Assembly (NCBI GenBank): GCA_963774935.1 | Contig: CAVZGO010000002.1 | Coordinates: 124,001 to 188,000, forward strand | Length of the DNA: 64,000 nt | From: CAVZGO01 sp963774935 | Lineage (GTDB): Bacteria > Chloroflexota > Anaerolineae > Anaerolineales > UBA4823 | Reading direction: 5' to 3' | Shown: positions 37,039-46,235 of the stretch, piece after piece | How the letters are laid out: each line of letters begins with the position of its first letter | Numbering within the stretch: the stretch's first letter is position 1 | The notes under the pieces: model-generated | The model's input: the letters and a program-made list of their open reading frames with translations, nothing else | Databases searched by the model: none | Told to the model about the DNA's origin: nothing | Made by a program: the position numbers and the translations under genes

Positions 37039-37743
37039 TCAGTCTCCACGCACAGGGGTATACCCGCCTTCGACCCAAATTTCACCGGTGGGTGAGACTT
37101 CCTTCTTCCACACGGGCACGATTTCCTTCAAACGGTCAATGGCATAACGCGTGGCTTCGAATACTCCCGTATCGCGATGGGCGGCACTGCAGGCGGTGAT
37201 AACAGTCGGTGTGCCAGCCGGAAGATACCCGATGCGCTGAATTAAGGCGATGCCTTCGACGGAAGGCCAGCGCTGGCGGATCTCGTCCGCGATCTGGTGC
37301 AGCTTTGCCTCTGCCATGGGGATGTAGGCTTCATACTCCAGGGAGAGGGTCTGGTGGGCGTTTTCACCCTGGGTAATGGCGCGCACCATGCCGGTGAAGA
37401 GGCATACTGCCCCTGTCGATGGCAGGCTGATGCTCGCAGTCACCTGATCTAAATCCAAAGGACCTTCGACAATGGCACACAGGGTGGGCAAGGCACCACC
37501 GCCGCTGACCTGGGGGAAGAAGGCGGTTTCTGCCCCATCGCTGAGCAGGGTGTCCTCGAAGGCAAACTCTTTATTGCAGGCAGCCACGGCGTGCGTTAAT
37601 GCCGGCGCCAGCACGGGGTATACCGTCGCCAGGTGAGCTTTTAGATCGGCGACGCGGGAGCCTTCGGGCAGCTCAACCAGCAGCTCGCGCTGCCCGACCA
37701 GGTCGCGCAGATTGGCAAACAGCAGCACTTTTAACCTAAGCAT
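37039..37743 (-). CDS. Fused MoaD-MoaE (molybdopterin synthase subunits in one chain)
   Basis: Both subunits of molybdopterin synthase in one ORF. Residues 1-83 are MoaD-like ubiquitin fold (VLLFANLRDLVGQRELLVELPEGS...AFFPQVSGGG). Residues from ~90 are MoaE (GAVCLFTGMVR, LEYEAYIPMAEAKL, GYLPAGTPTVITACSAAHRDTGVFEATRYAIDRLKEIVPVWKKE). MoaD normally needs a free C-terminal Gly-Gly; here GGG (81-83) runs into ALPTL. In mycobacterial MoaX a comparable fusion is cleaved after Gly-Gly. The ATG at 37743 has GGAG 8-9 nt upstream and overlaps the moaC stop. Confidence 0.9.
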   Translation of the reverse strand: MLRLKVLLFANLRDLVGQRELLVELPEGSRVADLKAHLATVYPVLAPALTHAVAACNKEFAFEDTLLSDGAETAFFPQVSGGGALPTLCAIVEGPLDLDQVTASISLPSTGAVCLFTGMVRAITQGENAHQTLSLEYEAYIPMAEAKLHQIADEIRQRWPSVEGIALIQRIGYLPAGTPTVITACSAAHRDTGVFEATRYAIDRLKEIVPVWKKEVSPTGEIWVEGGYTPVRGD

Positions 37744-38215
37744 TATAGACATCTCCGCTGAGACCACCATGTTTCTCCACTAGGTGGATATTTTGGATGT
37801 GCATACCCTTCTCGACCGCCTTCGCCATATCATAAACGGTCAGGGCGGCTACCGAGACGGCGGTGAGCGCTTCCATCTCCACGCCAGTCTTGCCCAGGCA
37901 GCTCACTGTGGCGGTGATGCGCACACCTGGCAGGTCAGTATCAGGTTCCAGATCGACTACTATATGGGTTAACGGCAGCGGATGGCACAACGGGATCAAT
38001 TCTGCGGTACGCTTGGCAGCCATCACCCCGGCGATGCGCGCCACGCTGAGCACATCGCCCTTTTTCAGCTTGCCAGCCTGGATCAACTGCAGCGTTCCAG
38101 GCAGCATGTGAACTTCGCCATACGCCACGGCGGTGCGCTGCGTGTCTGGCTTGGCGCTCACATCGACCATGCGCGCCTGACCGTTTTCGTCAAGGTGGGA
38201 TAATTTTGAGCTCAT
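37736..38215 (-). CDS. moaC: Cyclic pyranopterin monophosphate synthase MoaC
   Basis: Second enzyme of molybdenum cofactor synthesis. LSHLDENGQARMVDVSAKPDTQRTAVAYG, KGDVLSVARIAGVMAAKRTAELIPLCHPLPLT, GVEMEALTAVSVAALTVYDM and a C-terminal KHGGLSGD are diagnostic. Two ATGs are adjacent; the second (38215) lies 6 nt after a TATAAT (38222-38227) embedded at the stop of the upstream gene. The gene overlaps moaD-moaE at its 3' end. No moaA is in the window. Confidence 0.95.
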   Translation of the reverse strand: MSSKLSHLDENGQARMVDVSAKPDTQRTAVAYGEVHMLPGTLQLIQAGKLKKGDVLSVARIAGVMAAKRTAELIPLCHPLPLTHIVVDLEPDTDLPGVRITATVSCLGKTGVEMEALTAVSVAALTVYDMAKAVEKGMHIQNIHLVEKHGGLSGDVYNA

Positions 38216-38227
38216 CATAGAATTATA

Positions 38228-40318
38228 TCAAGTCTGGTCTAATTTATCGTTCGTTGATGGTTGGCGCTCGAGGATTAACCAACCAGCCAGCAATGGACCT
38301 GCCAGCAGCGTCGGCAGGATGTATCGGGCGATCTGCCCACCGCTGAACACTGCCAGCGGCAGGGCGTTGAACAGCACCGGGACAATCACCACCAGCACCT
38401 GCCAGGAGCGCCTCCGGATTGCAGCCGCGGCGGCGCTGATGACCAGCACGTACATCCAGAAGGCATTGCGCCAGAACAGCCAGTCGATAAACGGCTTCTC
38501 GCTAGCAAGCGTAAGCTGCTTCAGTACTGGCTGCAGCACCGGCAGGACAGGGGCAGGCTGGATGCCGAAGGGATTTTCATAAATGCGCAGCTCGACATAG
38601 CCCAGGCGTGCCAGCGGAGGTTGGAAAACTGTCAGCACGTAACCTACCTGCCTGAGCAAGAACTCCAGGCTTAGATCGGGACGCTGGCGGGTAAGGCGCA
38701 GCGCCATTTGCTGGGCAGATTGGGCATTGCGCGCCAGCTCAACCAGGTCGAAGGACTGACCACCTGGAGCGACGTGCTCAATCAAAGCCAGTTCTTCAGA
38801 GAGCAGCTCAGCGCCATTCTGGCGATGATAATCTGCCAGCAGCACAGCCCAGCCGGGGATGCCCAGGTTTTGCCCGCCGGTCTCCTGGCGCGTATTCACT
38901 CCTGCCAGGCGGTACACTGGTCCACTCACCAGCAACCACAATGCAATGCACAGCGCCAAAGCCGGCAGCAGAGGCTTCCAGCGCCGTGGGTAGCCGACTA
39001 ACAGTAACAACAGCGACCCTATCGCCACCGGGGCGCCATTATGGCGGTAAAGCGCCACCAGCGCAGCCGCTAGTCCGAGCCAGAGCCAGAAAAATCGGTT
39101 TTGTAAATGCTCTCCGCGCGAAACCACCACCTGGAAGATTAACAGCACCAGCCAGATGACTGCAATACTATAGGCGATGTCTTTCCAGGGATTTATCAGC
39201 ATCAAGCCGGTGGCAGGTGATAAAGCCAGGAAAATCGCGCCTGCCCAGGCACTCCAGGCTGGTGCGCCATGACGCTGCATCAGGCTGAATCCCCAGCCCA
39301 GCAAGCCAGAAAGCAGCAAAATTTGCAGCAATACCACCGGGGCAGGTGAAAAGCCCAGCCGGGTCACCAGCCAGAGGGTCATGGTATGGAAGGCAGGATG
39401 CCAGTTGTTCAACTGCCCGGCTGCTATTTCTGTAAATTGGTCGAGAGAATCCGTGCTCAGGAAACCCGGCCAGTAAGCCAGCAGGTAGATCAACCAGGCG
39501 ACCAGCATCGGCAGCGCAAACTGCCACCAGCGATAAAACCGGACAGAATGGCGTGCTTTTGCGGCAGAGCTCTGTTGAGGCACAGCCACCCACAGGCTGA
39601 AAGCCAACAGCAGCAAACCGAGCGCGACCGTATCCACCGTTAGCAGCAATATCCGGAGCGCTTTCTCTCCTTGACTGAGGCTCACCGCCAGGAAAACATC
39701 CTGTGTACCGCCAGATGGGGCATATAAATCCAGGCTGGTTCTTTGATCGTAGTAATCAAGCTGCATCTCACCGGACCAGGGATGAACCCCAAAGCGCACC
39801 AGCATGGGCTGGTCGCTGTAGACTGTGCAGACTAATTCTGATGGCTGGTTATAAATAGAATTAAGAAAGCCATCCCGCTGCAGCCAATCGCCGCGGCAGT
39901 AATGCTCAACTCCCCACCAGGGAGCCCGGCTGCCCGTATAGATTTGCGCCAAGAGCACCTCACTGGCTCCGGCTTGCGGATTTTTTTGCCCGGTTGCAGT
40001 GATCCGTATCTGGTTAGGATGCGGGTATACCGTGATCCCTAAGGCATACACCAAATAAAGCCCAGCCAGCAGGCAAGTAGCAATCCATGCCCAGCGCTTC
40101 AGGGGTGTGTATCCTGCCAGGCGCGGCTCGATGACATCAACTACCAGCTTATCGGCTGCCACAATGCCCGCCAGGACGAAAATAATATAGGCAGGCAGCA
40201 GCACCAGTAACGACCAGTCCAGGCGTAAAAACTGACTGCCGACTGCCAGCGCCAATGCCAGCCCCAGGAGCAAGTCAAGCACCAGGCGGCGCCCGCGCAT
40301 GCGACGAAGGTAGCTCAT
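38228..40318 (-). CDS. Polytopic membrane protein, probable envelope-glycan glycosyltransferase (DUF6020-like)
   Basis: A ~696-residue integral membrane protein with about 12-14 hydrophobic segments. A periplasmic loop follows the first segments (about 100-230), then YLLAYWPGFLSTDSLDQFTEIAAGQLNNWHPAFHTM, an Asp/His-containing loop like those of GT-C-type or DUF6020 proteins, then alternating hydrophobic segments. The ATG at 40318 overlaps the stop of the upstream glycosyltransferase (ATGA); a longer start at 40459 is rejected. Placement at the end of a glycosyltransferase run suggests glycan transfer or export; no reaction is proven. Confidence 0.65.
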   Translation of the reverse strand: MSYLRRMRGRRLVLDLLLGLALALAVGSQFLRLDWSLLVLLPAYIIFVLAGIVAADKLVVDVIEPRLAGYTPLKRWAWIATCLLAGLYLVYALGITVYPHPNQIRITATGQKNPQAGASEVLLAQIYTGSRAPWWGVEHYCRGDWLQRDGFLNSIYNQPSELVCTVYSDQPMLVRFGVHPWSGEMQLDYYDQRTSLDLYAPSGGTQDVFLAVSLSQGEKALRILLLTVDTVALGLLLLAFSLWVAVPQQSSAAKARHSVRFYRWWQFALPMLVAWLIYLLAYWPGFLSTDSLDQFTEIAAGQLNNWHPAFHTMTLWLVTRLGFSPAPVVLLQILLLSGLLGWGFSLMQRHGAPAWSAWAGAIFLALSPATGLMLINPWKDIAYSIAVIWLVLLIFQVVVSRGEHLQNRFFWLWLGLAAALVALYRHNGAPVAIGSLLLLLVGYPRRWKPLLPALALCIALWLLVSGPVYRLAGVNTRQETGGQNLGIPGWAVLLADYHRQNGAELLSEELALIEHVAPGGQSFDLVELARNAQSAQQMALRLTRQRPDLSLEFLLRQVGYVLTVFQPPLARLGYVELRIYENPFGIQPAPVLPVLQPVLKQLTLASEKPFIDWLFWRNAFWMYVLVISAAAAAIRRRSWQVLVVIVPVLFNALPLAVFSGGQIARYILPTLLAGPLLAGWLILERQPSTNDKLDQT

Positions 40319-42372
40319 TCCCGCCCCCATTGCCTGACCTGCCTGAGCCAGCTTAATAATCGCCGGCTTGCCATGCCACCACGAGATAGGCGATCGACCA
40401 GGCGCGCTGACCAACGACGCTGGGCTGGTTGGAGCGTTGCCCCAGGCAATCTGAACCATTCCAGCCAGGGCTGGAGCAGTTCCTGATGATGTGCTGATAG
40501 CTGGTTAATCATTGCTTCAAGCTGATTTATAAGCTGATCTCCGGGATGTGAAGCAGGTGTTCTTTCTTCTCGGACTTCTAGCAAGGCTTCAGGAAGCTGC
40601 AATCCAATCAATCCATGGTCTTCCAGATTCCACAACTGTACGGCTTCGGTTAGTATACCTGCCTTGTCACCAAACTGCTCAAACAGTGGTGAGCCAGACT
40701 CAGTGCGCAGCATGAGGTTGAGCGGCGGTCGACCAGGTGGCAGGAGGTCGATTTGTGGTACCAAAGCAAGTGGTCGCGTGGAGAGTTGATTCCCTGTAAT
40801 TTTCCAGCCAGCTACCCCTGCCACCCTGGGCTGGTTCTTCAGTGTTTGAAGCCCGGTTTGCAGCGCGTTTGCAGAGGGTATACCACCGGCTCTGATGATC
40901 ATCACCGAATCTTGTGCAAGGATTGTATCCCAGGGCTGAACAGCACCTGTCTCGTCCAGTACCTGCCAGGATTTTTCCAACAGGCGACCAGAATTTGGCA
41001 CACCCACATCCGCCGGAATCAGGTGAAGGATGCTTATATCCGATCCGCTGCAGGCTGCCAGGGCGCGCTGGCTAGACTGCCAGTTTTCAAGATTATTCTC
41101 TTCATCCAGGATCAGCACCAGCAGGCTGGCTGGCTCCAGCTCCACTGCAGGCTCCATCCAGCTCGATATATGCTCCTGGCGATAGAACGCCAGCGGATCG
41201 CCAATGGAATCCAATTGTGGTTTTAGCCCCAATTGCTGGCGTACATCAGGATCGTCGAGCAGACGCTGCGCCTGTGCTGCCAATCCGGGAGCGCCAGCGT
41301 TGAAATACAATGCGTCCTGTTCGGCTAGAAAATGATCCTGGAAGGCCGGTAAGTCGGCAAGCAAGAGCGGGATTCCCGCAAGGCGAAGCTCGTGAGCTGC
41401 CAGGCAGAAGCTCTCATAGCGGCTGGGGAAAACCGCTGCCAGCACGTCAGGCAGCACTTTCTGAAGAGCTTGAGCGTCGAGAAATCCTGTAAAAGTAAAA
41501 TGTGATTGCAGCTCAGCGGGCACCAGGCTGCGCAGATAAGCCGCATAGCTGGCGTATTTCGGATCAGGCGATTCGGGTGAGTCGCCGCCAACCAGATAAA
41601 AATCTAGCTTCCGCCCCGGGTTCGCACCCAGCAATTGCAAGCCAGCCTGGATGAACACATCCGCGCCCTTCACGGGGTAAAGCCTGCCGTAATAGAGCAA
41701 GATGTGCGCATGTCCAGATTCGGCTGCACGCCGGACCGGAATTGAAACAGGAGGTGGAGAATAGACCGCTTCCCCGAAGCAGGGCGGATCACCTCGACCG
41801 TTCGCACCGCTTAAGGATGAGGGGGTTGGATGCAGAACCACGTCTGCCAGGCGCAGGGAGGCACTCTCCAGGGCATACAGCACCAGACGCTCCAGATTGG
41901 GCTGGCGGCGAGAAGAATACCTGTCTATCTCCTGAATAGCGCCATGAACTCGTACTGCCAGGCGGGTCTGATGGTATGCCAGCCCGGCAAGGCGGGCACA
42001 CAGAGCATAATAAGCCGGACCGCAATAATCGACGAACTCGACCAGGTCGGGCTGCTCTAACTCACATAACTGGCGAAGGGCGTAATCATAACTGACGGAT
42101 TCCCATTCGTAACGTGTCAGGAAATCATCACGCCGGAACGGAGCCGTCCGGCACAGTTCCTCGACCAGGTACGCGCGGCAATGCTCTTGACTCGCCATCT
42201 CAGAGCGGCAGTGATCCAGGAATTGACGGTACTCCAGCCGTGGCAGGTCGAGCACGAAAACCACCTGAATGCCCTCTGCAATTAATCTAACCGCCAACTG
42301 GTAGATCAAATTACCGGCGCCACCCGGGCGCACGGGGTAAATTTCGTTGGTGACGAAACAGACTTTTCGCAT
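40315..42372 (-). CDS. Two-domain glycosyltransferase (GT4-like N-terminus)
   Basis: A 685-residue cytoplasmic glycosyltransferase. N-terminal GT-B fold: KVCFVTNEIYPVRPGGAGNLIYQLAVRLIAEG, and the nucleotide-sugar domain YYGRLYPVKGADVFIQAGLQLL, DVLAAVFPSRYESFCLAAHELRLAGIPLLLADLPAF. After ~410 a second domain (SLLVLILDEENNLENWQSSQRALAACSGSDISILHL) looks like a degenerate GT2/GT-A fold. It is a clear paralogue of the next gene upstream in the operon (42428-44566), sharing the EIYP...GGAG start and the same two-domain layout. Substrate unknown. Confidence 0.78.
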   Translation of the reverse strand: MRKVCFVTNEIYPVRPGGAGNLIYQLAVRLIAEGIQVVFVLDLPRLEYRQFLDHCRSEMASQEHCRAYLVEELCRTAPFRRDDFLTRYEWESVSYDYALRQLCELEQPDLVEFVDYCGPAYYALCARLAGLAYHQTRLAVRVHGAIQEIDRYSSRRQPNLERLVLYALESASLRLADVVLHPTPSSLSGANGRGDPPCFGEAVYSPPPVSIPVRRAAESGHAHILLYYGRLYPVKGADVFIQAGLQLLGANPGRKLDFYLVGGDSPESPDPKYASYAAYLRSLVPAELQSHFTFTGFLDAQALQKVLPDVLAAVFPSRYESFCLAAHELRLAGIPLLLADLPAFQDHFLAEQDALYFNAGAPGLAAQAQRLLDDPDVRQQLGLKPQLDSIGDPLAFYRQEHISSWMEPAVELEPASLLVLILDEENNLENWQSSQRALAACSGSDISILHLIPADVGVPNSGRLLEKSWQVLDETGAVQPWDTILAQDSVMIIRAGGIPSANALQTGLQTLKNQPRVAGVAGWKITGNQLSTRPLALVPQIDLLPPGRPPLNLMLRTESGSPLFEQFGDKAGILTEAVQLWNLEDHGLIGLQLPEALLEVREERTPASHPGDQLINQLEAMINQLSAHHQELLQPWLEWFRLPGATLQPAQRRWSARLVDRLSRGGMASRRLLSWLRQVRQWGRE

Positions 42373-42427
42373 TCTCAGTTAAGCACGCAAGTCCTGGGTT
42401 GTATCCCCAACTTTATCTTGGAAACCA

Positions 42428-44566
42428 TTATTTCCTGAACATCCGCTTCAGCCAGGGAGCATGCTGGTTCACCCAGCGATTGAGGCGGGAATGCCCAAGC
42501 GCGTAGTAACCTCTCTGCCCAATACTACGAAGCCAGCTCTGCATCGCATCGTCACGGTTTTCTACCACCACCTGCTCACGTAAAGTATGGCTGCGGTTCG
42601 CCAGGGTTAGGGGGAAGCTGCTCAGCCTGCTCTTGCGCCAGGGTTGATCATCTCTCAAGATTATATAATCCAGCGTCTTTTCATCCAACGGAGGCGGTTC
42701 GGAGGCATCGAGATGAAGCAGAACCTCAGGAATCACAATGCCGGTCGCCTCGGCTGTATCCAGGCGCCAGAGCGCTTCCAGCTCGCCATAGCGCCCAGCG
42801 CGTGGATCGAACACATCGATCAATAATTGACCCGGCGAGGTACGCAGAATGGCGCGGGTGAATAGCTGCAGCGACAGGAAAGGGGCTAACTCAGGCGCGG
42901 CATCGATGGGAAAAGTATCGATGAATCCCCGGGCTCCATCGTGGATATCCTTGTAACAGCTCACAAAGTTGATTTGCGGCTGGCGACTCAATGTGGATAA
43001 ACCAACCTGGAGAAAACGATTATCCAGCCTGTCGCCGCTGCAAAGCAACAACAATGCCTGAGCTGTCAGAAGCTCGGTAGGCGCCAGGGCTCTACCTGCC
43101 AAATCATAGAGGGTATACATCTTACCCAACAGCCAGGCAGGTGTGGCGTTTAACCTGCCTTCTTGCATTGTCTCGGCAGGTAAGCCGCTGAATGACTCAA
43201 TGCCGTTATCTTTCCCCCACGGGAGCAGTAATACGATCTGCAGCTCTGGTAAATCCGCTGATTTTAAGCCAGCCAGAGTGCTTGCCAATCCTTCCGGATG
43301 GTCACACAGAATGCACACCAGGAGTGATAGTGGTTCTGTGACTGGTCGCGTCTCAATCCAACCAGGATGCCCGGATTCCTGGTAGTACGCATCCAGGGTC
43401 TTTTTCGAAACCGGATAAGGCCGGGTAATTCGCTGGCGCAGCGCATCATCCTGCCGCAACCGCTTCATTTGTACTGCCAGATCACTGGCGCTGCCATCAA
43501 ACACGAGGGCGTTGCGCTCATGCTGGAAAATCCCCTGAAAAGCCGGCAGATCAGAAACGATCAATGGTATCCGAGCTTCGTAGAGCTCATGCGCAGCATA
43601 GCAGAAGGATTCATAATGGCTGGGGATTGCCGCAAAACATACCTGGGGCAGCAAATGTCCCAGCTCGCTCCAGCTCAATTGACCATGGAACTGGAAAGCA
43701 CCGCGTAGATGCTGCGGAATTTTTTCTAGCAGGTAAGCCTGGTAGCTCCCTTCGCCTCCGGGAGGCAGGTGGGAGTCATAACCCACCAGCGAAAATCGCA
43801 GGGGTGGATTGGATGGCTCATTCAGGTAGAGCACTGCGGCATCCACAAAGGTATCTACACCTTTAATCCCATGCAACCTGCCGTAGAACAGCGCAGTATC
43901 CGCGATTTGAGTGGACGCCTCTGCTACAGGAATATCGATGAGTGGCGGTGGAGAAAGGACAGCCTGACCAAACCAGGGCTCATAAATGGGCAGGTAAGCC
44001 TGCTCAAGGAAAGCCTGAGAAGGGTAAACCACTGTTTCAGCCAGGCGTAATGCGTGGCGCTCCAATCCATACATGAGATAACGATCGATGCCATGGATGC
44101 TGCCCGGCTGCTGGCGGTCAATCAGCTCAAGCGAGCCATGCAGGCGCACGGAGATGTGTGTGCCAGCATAATCCAATCCAGCCGCCTTTGCGCAAAGAGC
44201 GGTATACGCTGAGCCGGTGTACTCAAAAAATTCGATCAGCTCAGGCTGCTCCAACCGGCAGAGCTGGCTGGCTGCTTTATGGAAGCGATAAGATCGGTAT
44301 TCGAATACCGATCGAAAATCTCCCGGTTTAATTGGCAGATCTCCAGCCAGGTCCTCCACGCGGTAAGCGCGGCAGGCTTGAGGATTGGGAAGCTGCAAGC
44401 GGTCGATTTGATCAAACCGTTGGAACTCTGCAGCGGTCAGATCAAGCAAGAAGAGCACTTCATGCCCTTCGCCAAGCAACAAGCGGGCAACATTATGCAG
44501 CAGCACGCCTGCCCCACCTTTTACGGTAGGGTAGATTTCGAAGGATGCAAAACACAGGCGTGCCAT
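42428..44566 (-). CDS. Two-domain glycosyltransferase (GT4-like), paralogue of 40315-42372
   Basis: A 712-residue glycosyltransferase. It starts ARLCFASFEIYPTVKGGAGVLLHNVARLLLGEG; the acceptor half includes QPELIEFFEYTGSAYTALCAKAAGLDY; the donor half has LFYGRLHGIKGVDTFVDAAVLYL and FAAIPSHYESFCYAAHELYEARIPLIVSDLPAFQGIF. The second domain (from ~415: LSLLVCILCDHPEGLASTLAGL) again resembles a degraded GT2. Synteny and alignment show tandem duplication with the neighbouring gene. Substrate unknown; acts in the envelope-glycan cluster. Confidence 0.78.
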   Translation of the reverse strand: MARLCFASFEIYPTVKGGAGVLLHNVARLLLGEGHEVLFLLDLTAAEFQRFDQIDRLQLPNPQACRAYRVEDLAGDLPIKPGDFRSVFEYRSYRFHKAASQLCRLEQPELIEFFEYTGSAYTALCAKAAGLDYAGTHISVRLHGSLELIDRQQPGSIHGIDRYLMYGLERHALRLAETVVYPSQAFLEQAYLPIYEPWFGQAVLSPPPLIDIPVAEASTQIADTALFYGRLHGIKGVDTFVDAAVLYLNEPSNPPLRFSLVGYDSHLPPGGEGSYQAYLLEKIPQHLRGAFQFHGQLSWSELGHLLPQVCFAAIPSHYESFCYAAHELYEARIPLIVSDLPAFQGIFQHERNALVFDGSASDLAVQMKRLRQDDALRQRITRPYPVSKKTLDAYYQESGHPGWIETRPVTEPLSLLVCILCDHPEGLASTLAGLKSADLPELQIVLLLPWGKDNGIESFSGLPAETMQEGRLNATPAWLLGKMYTLYDLAGRALAPTELLTAQALLLLCSGDRLDNRFLQVGLSTLSRQPQINFVSCYKDIHDGARGFIDTFPIDAAPELAPFLSLQLFTRAILRTSPGQLLIDVFDPRAGRYGELEALWRLDTAEATGIVIPEVLLHLDASEPPPLDEKTLDYIILRDDQPWRKSRLSSFPLTLANRSHTLREQVVVENRDDAMQSWLRSIGQRGYYALGHSRLNRWVNQHAPWLKRMFRK

Positions 44567-44571
44567 TGGCT

Positions 44572-46221
44572 TTATCCGACCGGAAATTCGAGAAACTCTG
44601 CCAGGGCTTGAAGCGCCCGCCGGTTGTTTTCTGGCGCATAAAGACGATAAGCAGCGATTATTTCCTGGCGCTCCTCCAGCGCCTGGCGAGCAGCGGTAGC
44701 GATCGTCAGTGATTCATCGGGGATTGGCACTACCAGGCGCTGGCGCAGGTAGGCATGATCCTGGAAATAATGCGTGGTGGGACCGAACAGGCAGGGCGAG
44801 CCAACGGACAGGCTCTCAAGGGGCATCATCGGAGCGCATTCGGTCAGGGTCACGTACAGGTTCAGGTGCATTTGCCGCATCATCTCCGGCACCTGAGACT
44901 GGGCTAAAGCGTGATACTCGTATTCGGCAGGTATCTGCAGCAGCCCGGCAAACTCTTCCAGGCGGTGGCTGACATGGAATGCATGACCCTGGGCGCCGGG
45001 CAGCATTTTAAGCGCTGCCAGCATGGCATAAGGCGATTTCTTCCAACTGCCATCCGGCTGAGCCCAGATACCGATATGCGGACCGCCATCCAGGGGTTGA
45101 GATGGGGCATCCGGGATCCGCCTGACCAGGTTAGGGATAAATGCCGACTTGATCCCCGCCTGGTTCATGATCTCCGCCATTCCGTGTTTGACGAAGCCGA
45201 TTTTTGCGATCTCACCGGAGCGATGCAAGCCAATTACTTCTTTCAAAACCTGCCAGTCGTAATCTTCGCGCATGTGCAGGAAATTGCCATGATAAATGAC
45301 ATACACAGGCAGGCGTGGAGCGAGGCGGTTCAGCGCTTTCACCAGATGCAGGTAAGTCTTTGGAAAGCCTTGAATGGTCAGTGAGGGTACACCTGACTCA
45401 ATGAACAGGCGGGCATAATAATCGGCGCGTTTTCGGTCCAGGTCATCCGGTACCAGGTACAGGTTATCAAAAAGCTCACGCGCTGAAGCCAGGATGCCGC
45501 GCCACTGCGGGTGATTGATCGACAGCGGCCGAGGCTGCGCCTGTTGAGCCGCCAGCCATTCCAGGTCACGCGCCGCGATCTGATCCCGGCGCAGGAGCAG
45601 CAAGGCTGGTTGCCCCGCTGCAGCAGCGCCGGTTCTGGAATCTACAATTCCATCGGGCGCTTCTTCTATTTCGAAAGCTTTGTAAACAACATCCATGGGA
45701 ATGCGGTTGGGATAAACCGAGACTACTCCAATAGCATTCGAGTGCAGGTCAATAATCTTCTGCTCACTGCCTCGCCGCAGCTCAAGCCGCCCGCTGCCCG
45801 GGTTGGTCTGAAAATCGATGCGCAGGTTTTCATCCCGAGTGTAGAGGTAAAGCTCGTCTATTTGGGTGGTGTAGATTGCCTGACCAAATGGCGCAACGAT
45901 ATCCGGGTGCTGGCGCCATTTTTTCAAGGAGCGCTCCAGCAGCTCCAGTGGCATTCCATCAGGATATTCGTCGTACCAGATGCCCAGCAGGGTGGTTTCA
46001 GGTGCGTAGCTGCCTGCCTGACCTGCGCCGAGCAGGCGAATACGAACCAGGCTGTCTTTCAACCGCCAATGGCGCAGCCAGCGAAAAAGCAGGCTCTGAC
46101 GCAGCCGAGAACCCCACTGGAACTCTCTGCTGCTCTTCAGAAATTCCAACTCGGCACGCAGCTCTTCCACCTCAGGCAGGCGGTAAGAGACAGGTTCGTT
46201 GATTGGCGTTTGACTGGGCAT
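44572..46221 (-). CDS. Glycosyltransferase-like protein of the envelope glycan cluster
   Basis: A 549-residue protein. The N-terminus has a helical segment (LPEVEELRAELEFLKSSREFQWGSRLRQS), a feature of Chloroflexota and cyanobacterial glycosyltransferases. The C-terminal half has a GT4-like pattern: FIPNLVRRIPDAP, HIGIWAQPDGSWKKSPYAMLAALKMLP, then LNLYVTLTECAPMMPLESLSVGSPCLFG (the donor-binding Glu-containing motif) and a final helical ALQALAEFLEF. No transmembrane segment. 5 nt upstream of the next gene. Substrate unknown. Confidence 0.7.
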   Translation of the reverse strand: MPSQTPINEPVSYRLPEVEELRAELEFLKSSREFQWGSRLRQSLLFRWLRHWRLKDSLVRIRLLGAGQAGSYAPETTLLGIWYDEYPDGMPLELLERSLKKWRQHPDIVAPFGQAIYTTQIDELYLYTRDENLRIDFQTNPGSGRLELRRGSEQKIIDLHSNAIGVVSVYPNRIPMDVVYKAFEIEEAPDGIVDSRTGAAAAGQPALLLLRRDQIAARDLEWLAAQQAQPRPLSINHPQWRGILASARELFDNLYLVPDDLDRKRADYYARLFIESGVPSLTIQGFPKTYLHLVKALNRLAPRLPVYVIYHGNFLHMREDYDWQVLKEVIGLHRSGEIAKIGFVKHGMAEIMNQAGIKSAFIPNLVRRIPDAPSQPLDGGPHIGIWAQPDGSWKKSPYAMLAALKMLPGAQGHAFHVSHRLEEFAGLLQIPAEYEYHALAQSQVPEMMRQMHLNLYVTLTECAPMMPLESLSVGSPCLFGPTTHYFQDHAYLRQRLVVPIPDESLTIATAARQALEERQEIIAAYRLYAPENNRRALQALAEFLEFPVG

Positions 46222-46235
46222 TTAACATTTACCTT

